Source: Catellatospora sp. TT07R-123 (GTDB lineage Bacteria > Actinomycetota > Actinomycetes > Mycobacteriales > Micromonosporaceae). From it: 64,000 nucleotides of DNA. Every line of letters starts with the position of its first letter. Position 1 is the stretch's first letter. Positions 38,814 to 45,835 of this stretch are shown one piece after another. Made by a program: the position numbers and the translations under genes. Where the stretch lies: the NCBI RefSeq assembly GCF_018327705.1, contig NZ_BNEM01000002.1, positions 2,604,001 through 2,668,000 on the forward strand, read 5' to 3'. The notes beneath the pieces were generated by a model that was not told where the DNA came from, ran no database searches, and saw nothing but the letters and a program-made list of their open reading frames with translations.

Positions 38814-39245
38814 ATGGGCGATCGACAGATACCGCAAGATCATGAGTCAAACTTTCCATCGGTCGAGTTCGCAGCCCTGCTTCGGCGGCGACTGATGTCG
38901 TCGGCCCTAGCTCGACCCCAAGGAACTCGCCATAGATCGGTTGTAGATCTTGACGGACGACGGCGAGCGATCCTTGCAGAGCAGCAAAACGGGCACACCA
39001 CGCCGAAAGGCCGGCTATTTGGGTTGCCAGATCTTCCCGACAATGGATATTGGCTGGATATCGCTGGCGTTACGGCGGCGTTCTCACTCAAGCCGAAGAC
39101 AATCACGAGCTGGTTGGCGCGCGGTGGTCCGCGACACGCCCCATTCCCGCCTGCGCAGCGTTTTCTCGGAAGACTGTATTGGCCATATTCCGAAATTGAC
39201 CAATGGTATGAAGGTTACAAGTCGGGCAATCCTGAGGGTTCCTAG
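38814..39245 (+). CDS. HTH (excisionase/AlpA-like) DNA-binding protein
   Basis: 143 residues, ATG 38814 with GGAGG four bases upstream. The C-terminal half has YWLDIAGVTAAFSLKPKTITSWLARGGPRHAPFPPAQRFLGRLYWPYSEIDQWYEGYKSG, the winged-helix pattern of MerR/AlpA/excisionase proteins (sensor helix, SW..RG..P.P, then W....I..W). The N-terminal 65 residues are basic and unassigned. Codon use from here to 41.3 kb is visibly less GC-rich than in the flanking genes, a sign of separate origin. May act as directionality factor or regulator. Confidence 0.65.
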   Translation: MGDRQIPQDHESNFPSVEFAALLRRRLMSSALARPQGTRHRSVVDLDGRRRAILAEQQNGHTTPKGRLFGLPDLPDNGYWLDIAGVTAAFSLKPKTITSWLARGGPRHAPFPPAQRFLGRLYWPYSEIDQWYEGYKSGNPEGS

Positions 39246-39323
39246 GTGCGCGCGAGGCGGTTCTTCGAATCTATGAGAAGATGGAAACCTTCTGTCGCAT
39301 TGCGGCGCGTGACGAGGTGATCA

Positions 39324-40049
39324 ATGGCAGCCAGCGGGGCCCCAGAGCCCTGGCGTGATTCACGCATGAACTGGACGAAGCACCCCAAGTCCTGGTTCCG
39401 AGATGCGCTCGCATTTGCCAAGAAGTCCGAATGGCAGTTCCAAAAAATTAAAGGTCACGGCTTCGGGCAGGTTCGCTGCTGTGATCCCGACACCATCGAC
39501 GATGATCCCTGCGAATTCTTCATCTTCTCGACGGGCGAGGGCGGAGAGGGCGCGGCTCGTGGGCTACGGCAGCTTGTCGCAAACTGTACGCACAAGTCGG
39601 GCGAATCGATAGGTGCGCTCGAGGCGCTAGTTCTGAAGGTCGAAAAGCTGATCGAAGCAGCGAATGCAAAACTGGATCATTACGAGCAAGACCAGGAATC
39701 CTTGAGTCTTCTAGCTCGAGCAGAAGAACTGGTTTCCGACATTGAAGAACAGGCAGCCACGATAGATTACCTGCTCAGCAAGGCTGTAACCCACAGTGAA
39801 GCCTCTAACGCTGCGCTGGCTCATGCCACTGAGTTACTTGAAGGCTACGGCCTAGCTACTGCGCGCATTCAGGAAGTTGTTGAAGAGGCGGCGGAAACCC
39901 ATACCATGGCCACCAGAGCTGCCAGAACTCTTCCCAGTGCGGCCATGGTTAAGGGCCTACGCATCAGACTCGTCGACGCAAAAGCGCAACTCGCGACAGT
40001 GCGCCGTCGTTTGACCGAAGCGAAGCAGGTCGTGGGCGACTTGGAGTGA
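39324..40049 (+). CDS. HicA-like N-terminal domain with long coiled coil (possible toxin)
   Basis: 241 residues, ATG 39324 with AGGTG upstream (an internal Met 14 residues later is an alternative). Residues ~15-90 read WFRDALAFAKKSEWQFQKIKGHGFGQVRCCDP with later FFIFSTGEGG: a helix, then K..GHG..Q.R and beta strands as in the dsRBD-like fold of HicA mRNA interferases, whose catalytic His sits in this G-x-H segment. The rest is a long coiled coil (EALVLKVEKLIEAANAKLDHYEQD..., RRRLTEAKQVVGDLE). It precedes an HTH protein and a SecB-like chaperone. Toxin function is inferred. Confidence 0.5.
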   Translation: MAASGAPEPWRDSRMNWTKHPKSWFRDALAFAKKSEWQFQKIKGHGFGQVRCCDPDTIDDDPCEFFIFSTGEGGEGAARGLRQLVANCTHKSGESIGALEALVLKVEKLIEAANAKLDHYEQDQESLSLLARAEELVSDIEEQAATIDYLLSKAVTHSEASNAALAHATELLEGYGLATARIQEVVEEAAETHTMATRAARTLPSAAMVKGLRIRLVDAKAQLATVRRRLTEAKQVVGDLE

Positions 40050-40050
40050 A

Positions 40051-40084
40051 CCTGTTGGCAAATGCCAACAGGGTTTCGTATGCT
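40051..40084 (+). promoter_or_regulatory. Promoter with perfect palindrome over the -35 box
   Basis: CCTGTTGGCA, a two-base gap, and its exact complement occupy 40051-40072. TTGGCA (40055-40060) and TATGCT (40079-40084), 18 bp apart, make a sigma-70-type promoter for the HTH/SecB pair. The palindrome over the -35 box is a likely operator for autorepression by the HTH protein, and may also end the upstream transcript. Confidence 0.65.
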
Positions 40085-40116
40085 AGTTCCTCTAGGTGCG
40101 AGGTGGGTGAGGTGAG

Positions 40117-40824
40117 ATGTTGTACCGCATCCCGTTACGTGTAGACGGCATCAACTTAGATGATGATGCGACGCTTCGTCAGATCAGCCGGCATCTGGCC
40201 GATCTGGGTTGGGCTCGTGTCGGTGGACGGGTACTGGCTCTCATCTATGTTGAGTGTGAACCGGTCGGTGCGGCAATCCAGGCTGCACGACGTATAACAA
40301 ACCACTTGAGCGCTACCGTCCATGAGGTTGACCAGGATCTCGTCAGCATTCCAGCTATTGCGATCCGTGCCGGCGTTTCGCGGGAAGCGGTTCGTCAGTG
40401 GGCGGATGGCACCCGTGGCCCCGGAGCGTTTCCTAGTGCCATTGGCGCCCTAGCTGGCGGCGATCGTGGTTCCCAGAAGGTTTGGCGCTGGGCGGACGTA
40501 TCTCGGTGGCTAGCCGAACACTACGGCATTGAGGAAGATGACCTTCTTCTTTCGCCTGCTCAAGTCGCTGCCATCAACAACGCCTTGGCGCAGAACCACG
40601 ATTCGATAGATAGCGAATTCGAAGTCGTAAGCTCCAGTGAGCAGACACTTCCCATGATTGAAAATGACCCTGAGCCAGTCGACCTGGGAGCAGCGCTCTC
40701 ACGTCATATTCGAAACCGTATAACTGAGATTAGTGTTCAGGCCGGCGCAGATCTTCCCCGGACTTTCACTGTACAGTGGGTCCTGGCTCCTCATCATCGC
40801 GGGGCTTCGCATGGCAAGTCGTAA
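40117..40824 (+). CDS. HTH protein, candidate antitoxin of a chaperone-addicted system
   Basis: 235 residues, ATG 40117 preceded by GAGGTGAG. The N-terminal alpha/beta part (LYRIPLRVDGINLDDDATLRQISRHLADLGWARVGGRVLALIYVECE...) is of unknown type. A helix-turn-helix follows (VSIPAIAIRAGVSREAVRQWADGTRG, W.WADVSRWLAEHYG). The C-terminal ~60 residues are acidic, then hydrophobic, and end near the SecB-like start, as would a chaperone-addiction tail. It overlaps the chaperone gene by 14 bases, and the palindrome at its promoter suggests autorepression. Confidence 0.55.
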   Translation: MLYRIPLRVDGINLDDDATLRQISRHLADLGWARVGGRVLALIYVECEPVGAAIQAARRITNHLSATVHEVDQDLVSIPAIAIRAGVSREAVRQWADGTRGPGAFPSAIGALAGGDRGSQKVWRWADVSRWLAEHYGIEEDDLLLSPAQVAAINNALAQNHDSIDSEFEVVSSSEQTLPMIENDPEPVDLGAALSRHIRNRITEISVQAGADLPRTFTVQWVLAPHHRGASHGKS

Positions 40825-41347
40825 GGTGCGAAAGAGCGAAGGCGCTAGCAAACTTACAATCTCGGAAAACGATCTTTCGAGGCTTGTGGAGAAAACCCAA
40901 CTAGAATCCGTGAAAATCATTAAATGGGCTGGTGAGGTTTTTTCCGAAGACTCCGATGGGGTCAGTCAAATCCGGCTGTCGTCCTCAAAGTCCGTAAAGA
41001 CGCTAAGTCGTGCGTTCCAATGTCGGTACGACATGGCAGCAACGCTGTTTGCGGATGACGACCATGAACTGGCAGAAATCGAAGTTGTCGTAATCGCCTC
41101 GTTCATTCTTGACGAAGAAAAGATAAGCCGTGCGTTCGTCAATTCTTTCCTCGAAGAGGTCGGCTATTTTGTAATATTCCCTTACGCTCGTGAAGCGCTG
41201 CAAGCGATGTCTATGAAATTGGGCGTTGGGCCTTTTACTCTAGGCCTGTTGCAGCAAGGCCAGGCCGCACCCGCGACTGCGTCCGTACGGGGATACACGT
41301 TGGAACCCGGCTCGAAGGCTGAAGATCCGGTTGCCGATATGGCCTGA
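40811..41347 (+). CDS. SecB-like chaperone
   Basis: 178 residues from ATG 40811 inside the end of the HTH gene; the longer frame is rejected. After a basic head come SecB-type strands and helices: AATLFADDDHELAEIEVVVIASFILDEEKISRAFVNSFLEEVGYFVIFPYAREALQAMSMKLGVGPFTLGLLQQGQ. FPYARE followed by a G-x-x-x-L-x-L segment is the SecB hallmark. Actinobacteria lack general secretory SecB; their SecB-like proteins are mostly chaperones of toxin-antitoxin-chaperone systems, such as Rv1957 of Mycobacterium tuberculosis. The overlap with an HTH protein fits that role. Confidence 0.75.
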   Translation: MASRKVRKSEGASKLTISENDLSRLVEKTQLESVKIIKWAGEVFSEDSDGVSQIRLSSSKSVKTLSRAFQCRYDMAATLFADDDHELAEIEVVVIASFILDEEKISRAFVNSFLEEVGYFVIFPYAREALQAMSMKLGVGPFTLGLLQQGQAAPATASVRGYTLEPGSKAEDPVADMA

Positions 41348-41372
41348 CTGGCTGCTACACGGGTTAACCCGA

Positions 41373-41403
41373 GAACACCGTCAAGAGTGCCTTGACGGTG
41401 TTC
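41373..41403 (+). terminator. Rho-independent terminator of the HTH/SecB operon
   Basis: Arms GAACACCGTCAAG (41373-41385) and its exact complement (41391-41403), a 5-base loop, then TTTCG. A perfect 13-bp stem 26 bp after the SecB-like stop. Confidence 0.85.
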
Positions 41404-42031
41404 TTTCGTATGACGCGAAGCCTCCTCTACGACCGAATGTCTGGATCGCCTAGCCCTCGTGGCTTCCTAACGAGTGGTGATCTCCTTGCGGCGGCGGTCT
41501 TGACCAGACCGCAGGGGCCGGGGGTCGGCGTAGCGCAGCGGAGTTGACCCCCGGGCGCTGTGGTACTGCCTTTGTGGTGACGACGTAAGGAGATCACCAC
41601 CCGGACCACGGACCAAAGCCACCCACTCGCCTGGCGCCATCCGGGGCTGGATCTCTGCAGCGGTGGCCGGGGTTCGGGGCAGCGCCCCGAGGTCTTCAAG
41701 CGTCGGGCGCTTCGCTGATGGCAACCGCCGGCCTTCCACAGCGCAGTCGCCCGGCGGGCCGCGACCCGGCCGCGTGGACCCAGTCCCGGCTGGCGAGCCC
41801 AACCCCGGCGGCCCGGCGGCGACGGGCAGTTCCCGCCGCGGTTGTCGTCGACGCGGCCCTCCGATCCGCTGCCAGTACGCGCTAGGCGTCAGGGTAGGCG
41901 GCGCCGGGCGCAGGAGCATGCGACGCGGCCTGGCGCCGCGCCTGGACAGCGGCGCGTGACTCCTACCTGCCCAACCTGCCGACAGTCGGAAAGGGCCGGA
42001 ACCGTCTCACGTCCGCATTAGATTGTTGTGC
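41404..42031. other. Long non-coding region with nested inverted repeats
   Basis: No gene recognised. It contains the structured element at 41474-41600. The remainder (41600-41960) is very GC-rich; open frames there are Pro/Arg/Gly-rich on both strands and look like chance. Confidence 0.45.
41474..41600. repeat. 127-bp nested inverted-repeat element
   Basis: Perfect 14-bp outer arms GTGGTGATCTCCTT (41474-41487) and complement (41587-41600). Inside are a short hairpin (GCGGTC/GACCGC) and a GC-rich one (CGGGGGTC/GACCCCCG). Could be a MITE, a structured RNA, or a transfer/recombination site. Nothing in the window decides among these. Confidence 0.6.
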
Positions 42032-42571
42032 ATGGATGAAGCGACCGCTCCTGTCGAGGATGCCGACAGGCCCGCAACTGAACGCGTCGAGGTCAGCCGT
42101 CGCGTGACGGCCGATGGACGCACCATCACCGTCCATGCGACTGGTGATGGGCAACGGGTACGGGTCCAACTCGCGATACAGGATGCAGAGGGCAATGAAG
42201 CCGGTCGTCTGAACGGTGAAATCGCCCTGGCTGACATGACCCAGGCAGGACAGACACTGGCGGCGTTGATCGGGTCGGTCGCGGTTGCGGTAGGGCAGGC
42301 GAAGCCAAGTCTCGGATTGGACCAGCTGCGCCAACGACACCCCAACGCGTACCGGCCGTGGACCGACGAGGCCGACGCGCTGCTCACCGAGCGTTTCCAG
42401 GCAGGCGCGCCATTGGTCGACCTGGCGGGCGAGTTCGGCCGCAAGACCAGCGCGATAGTTGCGCGACTGGTCAGGCTGGGTTTGCTGCCGCCTGATCATC
42501 CCCAGACTGACGCACAGTTGGCGGCTTACCTGCCGACGGCGGCGCGCGACGACAAGGTCGACTGGATCTGA
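42032..42571 (+). CDS. Hypothetical protein with SANT/Myb-like C-terminal helix bundle
   Basis: 179 residues from ATG 42032 (a start three codons earlier is possible). The N-terminal half is beta-rich (VEVSRRVTADGRTITVHATGDGQRVRVQLAIQDAEG). The C-terminal half reads YRPWTDEADALLTERFQAGAPLVDLAGEFGRKTSAIVARLVRLGLLP, the W-x-x-E-E-D-x-x-L ... F..G.....LA...GR...AI..RL..LGL module found at the end of many bacterial DNA-acting proteins. DNA binding is likely; the role is unknown. A hairpin follows 57 bp after the stop. Confidence 0.65.
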   Translation: MDEATAPVEDADRPATERVEVSRRVTADGRTITVHATGDGQRVRVQLAIQDAEGNEAGRLNGEIALADMTQAGQTLAALIGSVAVAVGQAKPSLGLDQLRQRHPNAYRPWTDEADALLTERFQAGAPLVDLAGEFGRKTSAIVARLVRLGLLPPDHPQTDAQLAAYLPTAARDDKVDWI

Positions 42572-42628
42572 CCGACGGCGGCCTTCCTGGTCGCTACCCG
42601 GCACGCCAGCCGATGGGCGTGGTCATGA

Positions 42629-42657
42629 TCGTCCGGCCTCCCATGGCCGCCGGACGA
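42629..42657 (+). terminator. Hairpin after the SANT-like gene
   Basis: Arms TCGTCCGGC (42629-42637) and complement (42649-42657), 11-base loop. Likely terminator. Confidence 0.6.
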
Positions 42658-42730
42658 CACTGACGCTCGATCGGCGGCGTGCGCGGCCCTCAGGGCAGCC
42701 TTGAAGTCGTACAGAAAGTTGTCACAGCAT

Positions 42731-42795
42731 CATCTGCCGCCGCCTTGTGCTGTCCCGGTACCTGCTTGACATCGGCGTCCCAGGAGCTGCTTGAC
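42731..42795. repeat. 65-bp direct repeat, left copy
   Basis: Nearly identical to 43235-43299 (mismatches at about seven places). Shared blocks include CATCTGCCGCCGCCTTGTG and TGCTTGACATCGGCGTCCC. The two copies flank the 42820-43137 gene 504 bp apart. Confidence 0.8.
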
Positions 42796-42819
42796 CGCCC
42801 CGGTCGCTGCGAGGTTGAC

Positions 42820-43137
42820 CTAGTCGGCCTGTGCGTTCCGGTAGCGCCGCCACAGCAGCACGCGCCACTCGTTCGAGCCCTCCACCGGCTCGGACGTGAC
42901 CAGCGGGGACGGGGCGGACTCCACCAGGTGGAGAAGCGTCCAAGCCAAGCCGAAGCAGTTATCACCGCCGAAGCAGCCCACCAGGAGCTGGGCCTCTTCG
43001 TCTGTCACTGGAGCTGCGATCGCGTGTAGCCGACGTTCGAGCTCCTCAAACGCCTCATCGCCGTCCTCAGAGTCGTCCTGCTCCGAGGGCAAGCCGCCAA
43101 GGCGGCAAAACGCCACGACCTCGTCCCTGACCGCCAC
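42820..43137 (-). CDS. Small hypothetical protein between direct repeats
   Basis: 105 residues, start at 43137. Acidic: VRDEVVAFCRLGGLPSEQDDSEDGDEAFEELERRLHAIAAPVTDEEAQLLVGCFGGDNCFGLAWTLLHLVES and a C-terminal WRVLLWRRYRNAQAD. It has the look of small Imm/SMI-like or contact-immunity proteins (GCFGxDxCFGLAWTLLHLVE), but I cannot assign it. Flanked by 65-bp direct repeats, so it may have been captured as a cassette. Confidence 0.6.
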   Translation of the reverse strand: MAVRDEVVAFCRLGGLPSEQDDSEDGDEAFEELERRLHAIAAPVTDEEAQLLVGCFGGDNCFGLAWTLLHLVESAPSPLVTSEPVEGSNEWRVLLWRRYRNAQAD

Positions 43138-43234
43138 AGCTGCTTGTCCTCCCCTGATCTGGCGATGAAGGTACTAGATCATCGGTCAAGCAGCTACTGT
43201 GACGGATCGGTCAAGCCTCTCCTGGGACTAGACA

Positions 43235-43299
43235 CATCTGCCGCCGCCTTGTGTTGTCCCGGTAGATGCTTGACATCGGCGTCCCAGTGGCCGCTTGAA
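43235..43299. repeat. 65-bp direct repeat, right copy
   Basis: Partner of 42731-42795; see that entry. Confidence 0.8.
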
Positions 43300-43563
43300 G
43301 GGTGCCGAGTTTGGCCTGTTGATCGCTTGATGTTTGCGAGCATCGCGCGATACGGGCCAGGCCGGGCTGCCAGGACAGAGTCACCGCCAACCACACAGCC
43401 CTTCATGCCAAGCGGTCAAGGGCCCGATCGGCACACAGCCGACCGGGCCCCTTCTGATTGCCTTTCACCAGTTCAGTCGCTATGCGCGCGGCTTGACCAG
43501 TTCCCTGGATGGACCGACGATCGACGGCCCCCACCCATTAGTTGATCATGCGAGGTAGCGATC

Positions 43564-45408
43564 ATGGCGAAACGAACTCGTGCCACACACCGCATCAGAC
43601 AAATCGAAGAGATGGCCACCAGGCGCGTCGCAATCTACCTGCGCCGCTCCACCGACGAGGAACACCAGCCGTTCAGCCTCGAGGCCCAAGAGGCAAAACT
43701 GCGCGCCTTCGTCGCATCCCAGCCGGGCGAGTGGCAGATCGTGGCCGTCTACTCCGACGACGCCTCCGGGGCCACCACCGACCGACCGGAATTGCAGAAA
43801 CTCCTCCGAGCAGCCCGTGCCGGCCTGTTCGATACCGTGCTCGTCTACCGCGTAGACCGGTTCTCCCGCCGCCTGCGCGACCTGGTCAGCCTGCTAGACG
43901 ACCTGACCGAGGCCGAGGTCGTGTTCCGATCGGCCACTGAGCCGTTCGACACCTCCACTCCGGTCGGACGCATGCTCGTACAGATGCTCGGTGTGTTCGC
44001 CGAGTTCGAACGTGAGGTCATCATCGACCGCGTCATCGCCGGTATGGAGACCAAAGCCAAACAGGGCAAATGGAACGGCGGCGCCCGACCCGTCGGCTAC
44101 GTGGTCGACCACGCCTCCCAGAAGTTGGCGATCATCGACTCAGAGGCGAGTCTCGTCCGACTGATCTTCGACTGGTACACCCGCGAGCGGCTGGGCACCA
44201 GATCGATCGCCACCCGGCTCAACGAGCGCGGCCTGCGGACCCGTTTCAACAAGCCCTGGTCAGCGCATACCGTCGAGGGCATCGTCACAAACCGGGTCTA
44301 CCTCGGCGAGAAGAAGTTCGGCGAGATCGTCGTAGCCGGCGCCCACCCCGCGATCATCGACACCTCACAGTTCGACCTCGCCCAGCGCATCCTGGGCAAA
44401 CGCAGCGCCGACATCGGCCAGCGCGCTGCCAACTCCTCCGACTACGCCCTGACGGGAAAGATCCGCTGCCCCGAATGCGGACGCAAGTACATCGGCACCG
44501 CCGCACACGGCCGCAGCAACCGCTACCGCTACTACGTCTGCTGGAGTCGCGCCCGCTACGGCAGCAAGGCCGGGTGCAACCTCCACCGCTTCAACGCCGA
44601 CGCCCTCGAAGCCGCCGTCACCCAGGCATTGCTCGACTTCTACAGCGCCGGCTACGACCTCATCTACCGCGCCATCACCGAGTTCCAGGACGAGCAGCAC
44701 AAGACCGCCCGCAGCAGCACTGACCAGATCGAGGCAGTCCGACGCGAGCTCAGGCAGACCGACGCGGCCCTCGACAAGTACCTCGACGCATTCGAACGGG
44801 GAACGTTCGACGACCAAGACGCCAACGTGCGCGAACGGTTGGCCGCCCTTAAAGAACGAGGCAAGCAGCTGCGCGCCCACAAGGCGCAGCTGGAATTCCA
44901 AACAACCCAGCCTGCCACCGCGCCAACCCCCGCGCAGCTCGCCCAGATCACCGCCCAGATCGGCGAGATCATCAGCCGAGGTAGCCCCACGGTACGAAAG
45001 GCGCTGTTCGAAGCCCTCATCGAGGAAGTCCAGATCAACTCGGACGACAGCCTGACACCGGTCTTCCGGCTACCATTACTGACCAACGACGAAGGGCCAG
45101 CCCTAGACGGACCAGCCCTTGCAATCATCGGTGACGCGAACCTGGTTCGCGCACTGCTACCTATGGTGGGCCGCACTGGGATCGAACCGATCAGACCGTC
45201 ACGCCTGTCGCCTCCGCCGAACCGGTGGACGATCATGGACATCAACCCGCTAGTTCACCTCGTTAACAGCCTAGCAGCCGTCATCGATGCCTGGGTAGAT
45301 CTTGGCACGAGTCCCAGCCCGGAGGCTGCCGTGCCACCAAAGTTTCAGCATCCCGATGACGACAATCCCCTCGGGAACATGATCCGCCGCATCGCGGTCT
45401 TGGTCTAG
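43564..45408 (+). CDS. Large serine recombinase (integrase)
   Basis: 614 residues, ATG 43564 with GAGGTAG upstream. Resolvase domain: VAIYLRRSTDEEHQPFSLEAQ (catalytic Ser), DASGATTDRPELQKLL, VYRVDRFSRRLRDL, GVFAEFEREVIIDR. Recombinase domain: GGARPVGY...TRSIATRLNERGLRTR...VEGIVTNRVYLGEK. Zinc ribbon: KIRCPECGRKY...CWSRARYGSKAGCNL. A coiled coil follows. After the normal end comes MVGRTGIEPIRP, a tail produced where the gene runs into a tRNA-derived sequence, so the last ~70 residues are read-through. The likely integrase of the island. Confidence 0.92.
   Translation: MAKRTRATHRIRQIEEMATRRVAIYLRRSTDEEHQPFSLEAQEAKLRAFVASQPGEWQIVAVYSDDASGATTDRPELQKLLRAARAGLFDTVLVYRVDRFSRRLRDLVSLLDDLTEAEVVFRSATEPFDTSTPVGRMLVQMLGVFAEFEREVIIDRVIAGMETKAKQGKWNGGARPVGYVVDHASQKLAIIDSEASLVRLIFDWYTRERLGTRSIATRLNERGLRTRFNKPWSAHTVEGIVTNRVYLGEKKFGEIVVAGAHPAIIDTSQFDLAQRILGKRSADIGQRAANSSDYALTGKIRCPECGRKYIGTAAHGRSNRYRYYVCWSRARYGSKAGCNLHRFNADALEAAVTQALLDFYSAGYDLIYRAITEFQDEQHKTARSSTDQIEAVRRELRQTDAALDKYLDAFERGTFDDQDANVRERLAALKERGKQLRAHKAQLEFQTTQPATAPTPAQLAQITAQIGEIISRGSPTVRKALFEALIEEVQINSDDSLTPVFRLPLLTNDEGPALDGPALAIIGDANLVRALLPMVGRTGIEPIRPSRLSPPPNRWTIMDINPLVHLVNSLAAVIDAWVDLGTSPSPEAAVPPKFQHPDDDNPLGNMIRRIAVLV
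45164..45188 (-). other. tRNA 3'-end-like sequence, candidate attachment core
   Basis: Read on the minus strand, 25 bases give GGTTCGATCCC (T-loop) followed by an acceptor-like strand and CCA. It lies inside the recombinase coding region, where it encodes MVGRTGIEP. The 5' part of a tRNA is absent, so it is a fragment of the kind left at an att site. Confidence 0.6.
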
Positions 45409-45622
45409 CCCGACAGGGCGGACGCATAACCTCCGCAAAGTGGGCTGATGCACTCATCTGCCCGCTGCCGAACTTGTCGTTTCGGCGACCGGAACAATCC
45501 TGAACATTCAGCCCCGTCAAGCGTTGCTCGCTGGACTTTTCCGCACCCGCCAAAACTGAATGGAGGTTCCCGCATGGCAAATATCCGCGCGCGAGACCGC
45601 AGCGCATTTCCATTGGGGAACA

Positions 45623-45835
45623 GTGCAGAACAGCGATCCCGAACAGCCTATATCAACCAATGACGACTACAATCCAGACGGGCCGGGACGCAATTCAGGC
45701 GACCTGTCGGTGATCCCACCCAATACACCACCGACGTTCGGCGCACGCGCCACCAAGGTGCTGCTTCGGCTTTTACTCGACGTCCGTGACAAGCGCAGGA
45801 GCCAAGGGAACAGTCACACAATGGAGTCTCAATGA
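45623..45835 (+). CDS. Small protein coupled to the second recombinase
   Basis: About 70 residues from a GTG at 45623 with GGGGA upstream; upstream starts in the same frame exist. The stop overlaps the recombinase start as ATGA, so translation is probably coupled. Sequence: NSDPEQPISTNDDYNPDGPG...TPPTFGARATKVLLRLLLDVRDKRRSQ, an acidic disordered head and a basic helix at the end. A directionality factor or regulator would fit, but there is no family evidence. Confidence 0.4.
   Translation: MQNSDPEQPISTNDDYNPDGPGRNSGDLSVIPPNTPPTFGARATKVLLRLLLDVRDKRRSQGNSHTMESQ

Noticed and set aside
41467..41919. 150-codon minus-strand frame in the GC-rich gap
   Set aside because: Pro/Arg/Gly-rich, overlaps a perfect inverted repeat, no ribosome site or family motif.
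45164..45188. tRNA gene
   Set aside because: Only the T-arm/acceptor 3' half is present, so it is an att-type fragment, not a tRNA.
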